Assembly: GCA_022821265.1 (NCBI GenBank)
Contig: JAJEDW010000267.1
Span: 1 to 32,100, forward strand
Source: Acidobacteriota bacterium
Lineage (GTDB): Bacteria; Acidobacteriota; Terriglobia; 20CM-2-55-15
DNA length: 32,100 nucleotides
Reading direction: 5' to 3'
Each line of letters begins with the position of its first letter. The stretch's first letter is position 1. The translations under genes were made by a program, and so were the position numbers. Below are positions 26,772-32,100 of the stretch, piece after piece. The notes below the pieces were generated by a model that was not told where the DNA came from, searched no databases, and was given only the letters and a program-made list of their open reading frames with translations.

Positions 26772-27614
26772 CTACGGAACGACCCGGCTGGGCGTCTCGG
26801 CCTCGCCGTAAGCGTTGATGATGTTCGACGGGAACGTGTTGTTGTCCTGGCAGATGTATTCGAAGATCTCCCGGTCGGGCGTCCACTGGATCGAGAACCC
26901 GCTCTCCCACGGCGCGTCGTAGGCGCCGGGGTCGTCGATCGTGACGTCGTACTGCAGCGTGTCGAAGTCGGTCCGGGTGATCCGTTCGATCAGGCGCATC
27001 CGGTCGGTATGGGGCAACCCGTCGCGATTCATCCAGAACCGCTCGTTGAAACCCACGGTGTCGACGATGAGCGTGTCGCCGTCCCATCGCCCGATGGAGT
27101 GCCCATAGTAGCTGGGCGTCGGGTTCTCAGGGTGGCTCCGTCCGTCCATGTAGACGATCCGGTAGGTGTGGGGGCCGCCGATGTCGAAGATATAGATCCG
27201 CTCCAGCTCGGGCAGGTCCACGATCTCGAGCCCATAGGGCGTGACGAACTCGCGCGGGCCGCCCGACGGCTTGCACCGGGCGTGAGGTTCGTAGCTGAGA
27301 AACGTGACGTGCCGCTCGTCCACGATCGCGCGCGCCCAGGGCTTCAGCGGCACGTCGTCGATGTGGATCGGAGCGTTCAGAGTCCTTCGATACTCGTAGT
27401 TGTTGGGATTGACGGCCAACCGGCCGCCGTTGCCGACCCACAATCCGGTCTCGCCGGGAAGCGGACCCAGGTTGGGACGGCCGTCGGGGTGGCGCGGCGC
27501 GGGACGGGCGGCCGGGGCGTCCCCCCCGCCCCGCTGCGAGGACGCGGGTATCACGGAACCCGCGGCCAGGATCAGGAACGCGGCAAAAACGATCTGAAGA
27601 CGATGCATGTCCAT
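26772..27614 (-). CDS. Exported hypothetical protein, paralogous to the CDS at 6395-7201
   Basis: ATG 27614 with GGGAG SD (minus strand GGGAGTCGTATG). Signal peptide. RPNLGPLPGETGLW...IVYMDGRSHP...IDDPGAYDAPW...EYICQDNN. Confidence 0.82.
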   Translation of the reverse strand: MDMHRLQIVFAAFLILAAGSVIPASSQRGGGDAPAARPAPRHPDGRPNLGPLPGETGLWVGNGGRLAVNPNNYEYRRTLNAPIHIDDVPLKPWARAIVDERHVTFLSYEPHARCKPSGGPREFVTPYGLEIVDLPELERIYIFDIGGPHTYRIVYMDGRSHPENPTPSYYGHSIGRWDGDTLIVDTVGFNERFWMNRDGLPHTDRMRLIERITRTDFDTLQYDVTIDDPGAYDAPWESGFSIQWTPDREIFEYICQDNNTFPSNIINAYGEAETPSRVVP

Positions 27615-27739
27615 ACGACTCCCGAGCCGGCGGTTCGGACCGGCGCCGAGCACCCGGCGCCGAAACCGTTCGCGCCCGGCCCGTTTGATTTTCCGTCCCT
27701 TGAAATGATATCCACTGAAGCTCGTATCCGGAGGCCGAA

Positions 27740-28906
27740 ATGAGCGATTCCATGCGTTTCGACGTGATGCACTTCATGCCGTACGTGTATCTGCCCGACA
27801 ACCACAAGGAGTTCGCGTCCACCTGGGTGAACTTCCCGAACAGGTACTACGACCCGGAGAAGGCGCACGGACTCTACCAGCAGTACTTCGAGCAACTGGT
27901 GCTGGCCGACCGGCTCGGCTTCGACGCCATCGTGCTGAACGAGCACCACAACACGGTGTACAGCATGATGGCCACGCCCAACGTCGTGGCCGCCGCGCTT
28001 CTGCCCCGGCTCCGGCGCGCGCGCATCTGCGTCTGGGGCGTGCCGCCCAACTTCATGCAGCCGAACCGGCTGGCCGAGGAGTACGCCATCCTCGACGTGC
28101 TGTCCGAAGGCCGCCTGGAGATCGCGCTGCCCCTCGGCACCGGAATGGAGTACTGGGCCAACTCGGTGAGCCCGGTGACGGCGCGGGAGCGGTTCCGCGA
28201 GAGCCTGAAGATCATGCTGCAGGCATGGTCCGAGGACGGGCCGACGACGCACTACGGCAAGCACTTCACGTACCGCTACCTGAACCCCTGGCCCCGGCCC
28301 TACCAGAAGCCGCATCCCCCGTGCTACATCGTCGGCACCGGCAGCCCCGAGACCATTGAGCTGGCGGCCGAACTGGGATTCGGATACTCCTCGGTCTTCG
28401 CGACCCAGGCCCGGGCCAAGGAGCTGAACGACACGCTGCGGGAGCGCGCCTCGCATCACGGTTTCACGCTGCGGCCCGACCAGTTGCCGCTGCTGACGTT
28501 CGTCTACGTGGCCGAAACCGACGACGAGGCCGAGCAGGAATACAAGGGACACCTGAGGCGGTTCTACGAGGACTTCGCGCGCAGCACGCCCCAGTGGCTG
28601 GCGCCGCCGGGCTACATCTCGGTCGAGCAGCTCAAGATACGCGCCGCGGGCTCGGACAGGCTGCACGGCGGTTTCGACTTCGACCATATCCGCGAGTCCA
28701 CGTTCGTCGCCGTCGGATCCCCCGAGACGGTCGCGAACCTGCTGGGCGAGTGGGCCGAGCGCATGGGCACGAACCACCTGAACAACGTCATGCACGTCGC
28801 GGACATGCCGCACTGGAAGACGACCAAGAACCTGACGCTGTTCGCAGAGGAAGTCATGCCGCGCTTGCGGACCGGGTCGCCGAAACCCGCCGCAGTCGCC
28901 GGATGA
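27740..28906 (+). CDS. LLM-class (luciferase-like) flavin-dependent oxidoreductase
   Basis: YEQLVLADRLGFDAIVLNEHHNTVYSMMATPNVVAAAL; EEYAILDVLSEGRLEIALPLGTGMEY; YIVGTGSPETIELAAELGFGYSS. RBS GGAGG. Confidence 0.93.
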   Translation: MSDSMRFDVMHFMPYVYLPDNHKEFASTWVNFPNRYYDPEKAHGLYQQYFEQLVLADRLGFDAIVLNEHHNTVYSMMATPNVVAAALLPRLRRARICVWGVPPNFMQPNRLAEEYAILDVLSEGRLEIALPLGTGMEYWANSVSPVTARERFRESLKIMLQAWSEDGPTTHYGKHFTYRYLNPWPRPYQKPHPPCYIVGTGSPETIELAAELGFGYSSVFATQARAKELNDTLRERASHHGFTLRPDQLPLLTFVYVAETDDEAEQEYKGHLRRFYEDFARSTPQWLAPPGYISVEQLKIRAAGSDRLHGGFDFDHIRESTFVAVGSPETVANLLGEWAERMGTNHLNNVMHVADMPHWKTTKNLTLFAEEVMPRLRTGSPKPAAVAG

Positions 28907-28922
28907 GGAAAGGACACGACAC

Positions 28923-29690
28923 ATGAGCACCTTTGCGAAGCAGACGCTGAACGTCAACGGCGTCGACACCGTCGTCCACACGGCCGGCCGCGGAGAGCCG
29001 CTCGTTCTGTTCCACGGCGCGGGAACCGTCGACGGCTTCGACTTCACCGAACCGTGGACCGAGAAGTTCCGGGTCATCGTCCCGTACCATCCGGGTTTCG
29101 GCGAGTCCGCGGACGACCCCTCCGTGGACGAGATGCACGACTACGTCATGCATTACCTGGAGCTGTTCGACGCGCTCGAGCTCGACACGTTCCACCTGGT
29201 GGGGTTGTCGATGGGCGGTTACCTGGCCGCCAAGTTCGGCGTCGAGCATTGCCACCGCATCCGGAAGCTGGCGATGATCGCTCCCGCGCTGATGCTCGAT
29301 GCGGAGCATCCGATGCTGGACATCCTGGCGCTGCCCGGCGAGAAGGTGATCGGCGCGCTGGTCAAGAACTTCGACGTCCTGAAGCCGCGTCTGCCCGAGA
29401 ACCCCGACATCGACTTCATCGCCGACCGGTACCGCGAAACGACCTCGCTGGCGCGCCTGCAGTGGGAGCATCCCAACGACCTGAAGCTGCCGCGTTACCT
29501 GCACCGGCTGAAGACGCCCACGCTGATCGTCTGGGGAGCGGAGGACGCGATCGTCCCCGCGGCCCAGGCGGCGGCCTGGCAGCGGGCGCTGCCGGACGTC
29601 ACCATCGACGTGGTCGAAGACGCCGGGCACCTGGTCCACCTCGAGAAGCCCGAGGTGGTGGGAAGAATCGGAGATTTCCTGAGCGCCTGA
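28923..29690 (+). CDS. Alpha/beta-fold hydrolase
   Basis: LVLFHGAG, nucleophile elbow GLSMGG, acid VWGAEDAIVP, catalytic His DAGHLVHLEKP. 16 nt downstream of the LLM gene. Confidence 0.93.
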   Translation: MSTFAKQTLNVNGVDTVVHTAGRGEPLVLFHGAGTVDGFDFTEPWTEKFRVIVPYHPGFGESADDPSVDEMHDYVMHYLELFDALELDTFHLVGLSMGGYLAAKFGVEHCHRIRKLAMIAPALMLDAEHPMLDILALPGEKVIGALVKNFDVLKPRLPENPDIDFIADRYRETTSLARLQWEHPNDLKLPRYLHRLKTPTLIVWGAEDAIVPAAQAAAWQRALPDVTIDVVEDAGHLVHLEKPEVVGRIGDFLSA

Positions 29691-29730
29691 GCGGCACGCG
29701 GACGGGCTCCCCTCAGGCCGGGCTCAGCGC
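29683..29730. terminator. Possible long-loop inverted repeat between convergent genes
   Basis: GCGCCTGAGC (29683-29692) and GCTCAGCGC (29722-29730) pair over 9 bp with one bulged C. A TTTT tract lies about 14 nt downstream. Confidence 0.25.
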
Positions 29731-29749
29731 TGGACCGTACCCGGTTTTG

Positions 29750-30070
29750 TCAGGGAATAAGGGGGCCGCCCCGATTCCGGATCAAGCGATCGACGATCTC
29801 GATCAAGGCGTTCAGTTTCGCCTCGGTCCCGGCCTGCGCTTCGGTCAGCTTGGTCTGCTTGTCGGCCAGCCGTCTATGGCTTTCGGCGAATCGAAGCTGG
29901 TGTTCGGCCATCGCCCGCTGGTGCTCGGCCAACTTCAACAACACGGCGTCGGTCTTCTTCTGGTTCTCGCGGATCTCACGCATATCCGCCTCGTGCAGCG
30001 CATGACCTTCCATCAGCGTGGACACGAGATTCTCCATCCTCGTGAACCGTTCCTCGGGTGTCATCGACAT
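29750..30070 (-). CDS. Small coiled-coil protein, 106 aa
   Basis: Regular heptads LAEHQRA MAEHQLR FAESHRR LADKQTK LTEAQAG TEAKLNA LIEIVDR. Start ATG at 30070. Confidence 0.75.
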   Translation of the reverse strand: MSMTPEERFTRMENLVSTLMEGHALHEADMREIRENQKKTDAVLLKLAEHQRAMAEHQLRFAESHRRLADKQTKLTEAQAGTEAKLNALIEIVDRLIRNRGGPLIP

Positions 30071-30099
30071 GTTTCCATTCCCATGGAAGGGGCCGAGTC

Positions 30100-30108
30100 A
30101 TTATAGCA
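30100..30108 (-). promoter_or_regulatory. Extended -10 promoter element TGCTATAAT for the coiled-coil gene
   Basis: Minus strand reads GATGCTATAATGACTCGG: consensus TATAAT at 30105-30100 with upstream TGn. No good -35, consistent with an extended -10 promoter. About 30 nt upstream of the start codon. Confidence 0.6.
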
Positions 30109-30156
30109 TCGCATCGGGACCGTGACGGAGCGCGCGACACGAGGCGGAACGCGGCC

Positions 30157-31044
30157 TCAGCGCGTCGCCCGCGACGTGGTCCCCAGGCAGATCGCTCCCA
30201 GCGCCAGCAGGGCCCCGGCAATGTCGGTCCAACCGGTCGGCCGGGCGAACAGCACCACGTCCCACACGAACGCCAGCGTGGGTTGAACCAGCAGCATCAG
30301 CCCCACCCGGGAGGCTTCGACCAGCGCCAGCCCGCGACTGATGAGGATCCACGCGACGGCCTGGCACAGGATCCCGTAGCCGAGCATCGCGGTCCAACTT
30401 CGGGCGTCGCGAATGCGGAACGACTCGCCCTGCAGCAGCCCCTCCACGGCCATGATCGCCCCGACGGCCAGGCACACGATCATCAGGTTGGCGGCGGGCG
30501 ATCCGCGCGCGCTCCCCGACTGCAGCCGTCTGAGCGTCAGCATGTACCCGGAATACGCCACGGCGGTGACGATGCCGAAGACGACGCCGACGCGATAGTC
30601 GGGCTCCAGCGCACCCCAGTCGATCCCGACCAGAAGGAACAACCCGCCCAGGGCCAGGGGCGCCGACACCAGGAAACGCCAGTCCAGGTGCTCGCGAAAG
30701 ATCAGGACGCCGGCCGCGGCGAGGAAGAAGACCTGGAAGTTGGCCAGGATCGTCGCCAGTCCGGGTCCCACGTAGAGGATCGAACGGTGCCAGAAACTCA
30801 GGTCCGCGGCGAACATGACCGCGGCGGCGCCGGCCCACAACAGGGGACCCGCTCCCTGGAAGACCCGTTCCCGGCGCACGCGCACCACCACGGCCAGCGC
30901 CAGGGCGCCGAACAGGCAGCGGTACGCGCCGGCCATCGTCGGCCCGACGTCGGCGACGCGGACGAACACCGGCGAGAAGCTGATCAGGGCGGCACCGGCG
31001 AGGACGTAGACCCTTCCCTTCCACGACTTGGGAGGCCCTGCCAC
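30157..31044 (-). CDS. EamA/DMT-superfamily transporter
   Basis: 10-TM-like hydrophobic pattern. FVRVADVGPTMAGAYRCLFGALAL..., ATILANFQVFFLAAAGVLIFREHLDWRFLVSAPLALGGLFLLVG typical of EamA. GTG start with GAGG upstream. Confidence 0.92.
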   Translation of the reverse strand: MAGPPKSWKGRVYVLAGAALISFSPVFVRVADVGPTMAGAYRCLFGALALAVVVRVRRERVFQGAGPLLWAGAAAVMFAADLSFWHRSILYVGPGLATILANFQVFFLAAAGVLIFREHLDWRFLVSAPLALGGLFLLVGIDWGALEPDYRVGVVFGIVTAVAYSGYMLTLRRLQSGSARGSPAANLMIVCLAVGAIMAVEGLLQGESFRIRDARSWTAMLGYGILCQAVAWILISRGLALVEASRVGLMLLVQPTLAFVWDVVLFARPTGWTDIAGALLALGAICLGTTSRATR

Positions 31045-31176
31045 GACGCCTCACTCTACACCATGGGAGGCGGCGGCGAGTCCCGGGCAAGGACGCCGAC
31101 GCCGGATCATGCCGATTGCGTCCGTCGCGATTGCGCGTAGTATGTCGGACATGCGCATTCGATCCTGGAGCGGCCG

Positions 31177-32088
31177 TTGGGACTGATCGCGCGCTGGATC
31201 GAGCAGCCCAGGTCCGTCTGGCTCCGCCGCGTCCTGTTCCAGGTCCATCTCTGGACCGGACTCGGTCTGGGCGTCTACATCGCCGCGATCAGCCTGACCG
31301 GGAGCATCCTCGTGTTCCGCGTGGAGCTGCTCAACCACTTCGACCGCGGACCGGTGCAGGTCGCGGCGGTGGGCGAACGGCTGGACGAGACGGAAATCGA
31401 AGCGGCCGCGCGCCGCGCTTATCCCGGCTACGACGTGACCCGGACCTTCGAAGGCCGCGAACCGGACGTGGCTGTCGAGGTGTGGCTGGAGCGCGACGGC
31501 CGGCGGCTGCAGAAGCTCTTCGACCCGTTCACGGGCCGCGATCTCGGCAACGCCGTTCCGGCCGGCATCCGTTTCACGTCCTGGACCCTGGAGCTCCACG
31601 ACAGCCTGCTGCTCGGCGAGACGGGCCAAGTCGTGAACGGCGCCGCCGGCGTCCTGTTCACGCTGCTGAGCCTGACCGGGATCGTCGTCTGGTGGCCGGG
31701 ACGGCGCGCCTGGCGCCGGAGCCTCTATGTCCAGATCCGCGCTTCCTGGAAGCGCGTGAACTGGAGCCTCCACAGCACGGCCGGATTCTGGACCGCGGCG
31801 CTGCTGTTCGTCTGGGGTTTGAGCGGCGTGTACCTGGTCTTCCCCGGGCCGTTCATGACGGCGGCCGACCTCATCGAGCCGTTCGATCCCGAGAACTTCG
31901 AGCCCCGGATCGTCGACGAGGCCATGGCGTGGCTCGCGCGGCTCCACTTCGGCCGCTTCGCCGGGCTGGGCGGGAAGATCGTCTGGGCCGCCGCGGGCCT
32001 CGTGCCGCCGCTGCTGCTCGGCACGGGCGCCGTCATGTGGTGGAATCGGGTCGTGCGCCGCGGCGCATCCGGCGCGGACGACGCCTAG
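31177..32088 (+). CDS. PepSY-associated TM helix (PepSY_TM) family protein
   Basis: QVHLWTGLGLGVYIAAISLTGSILVFRVEL; LELHDSLLLGETGQVVNGAAGVLFTLLSLTGIVVWWPG; NWSLHSTAGFWTAALLFVWGLSGVYLVFP. Start uncertain (TTG 31177 with GGAG). Confidence 0.88.
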   Translation: MGLIARWIEQPRSVWLRRVLFQVHLWTGLGLGVYIAAISLTGSILVFRVELLNHFDRGPVQVAAVGERLDETEIEAAARRAYPGYDVTRTFEGREPDVAVEVWLERDGRRLQKLFDPFTGRDLGNAVPAGIRFTSWTLELHDSLLLGETGQVVNGAAGVLFTLLSLTGIVVWWPGRRAWRRSLYVQIRASWKRVNWSLHSTAGFWTAALLFVWGLSGVYLVFPGPFMTAADLIEPFDPENFEPRIVDEAMAWLARLHFGRFAGLGGKIVWAAAGLVPPLLLGTGAVMWWNRVVRRGASGADDA

Positions 32089-32100
32089 CGCGGCGAGACC

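Overview
32.1 kb window of high-GC (about 70% by eye) bacterial DNA. It looks like a chromosomal region of an Acidobacteriota/Vicinamibacteria-like organism; this taxon is inferred from family content only. I see about 25 genuine CDSs and no rRNA, tRNA, CRISPR array, phage or IS element. Main blocks: (i) a 5'-truncated TPR protein, a small DUF1640-like protein and two tandem CRTAC1-type FG-GAP/ASPIC-UnbV proteins, the second interrupted by an in-frame TGA inside its C-terminal motif; (ii) a lower-GC orphan with a strong sigma70-like promoter; (iii) an oxidoreductase block with a [2Fe-2S]/molybdopterin pair of IorAB type, a Tat-signal FMN alpha-hydroxy-acid oxidase carrying an internal CxxCH, a cyclase-family protein and a BamB-like PQQ-repeat propeller; (iv) a large Oar-like TonB-dependent receptor with a textbook terminator, followed by a TPR protein and a parvulin-TPR fusion; (v) a membrane protein built from about five repeated units; (vi) a YVTN propeller / tandem-duplicated diheme protein / PQQ-dehydrogenase operon; (vii) an LLM-flavin oxidoreductase plus alpha/beta-hydrolase pair, a heptad-repeat coiled-coil protein, an EamA transporter and a PepSY-TM protein. 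The best candidates for undescribed biology are the TPR/parvulin-TPR/CRTAC1/TonB-receptor module with a shared C-terminal TPR tail, the CxxCH-bearing Tat flavoprotein, and the five-fold repeat membrane protein.
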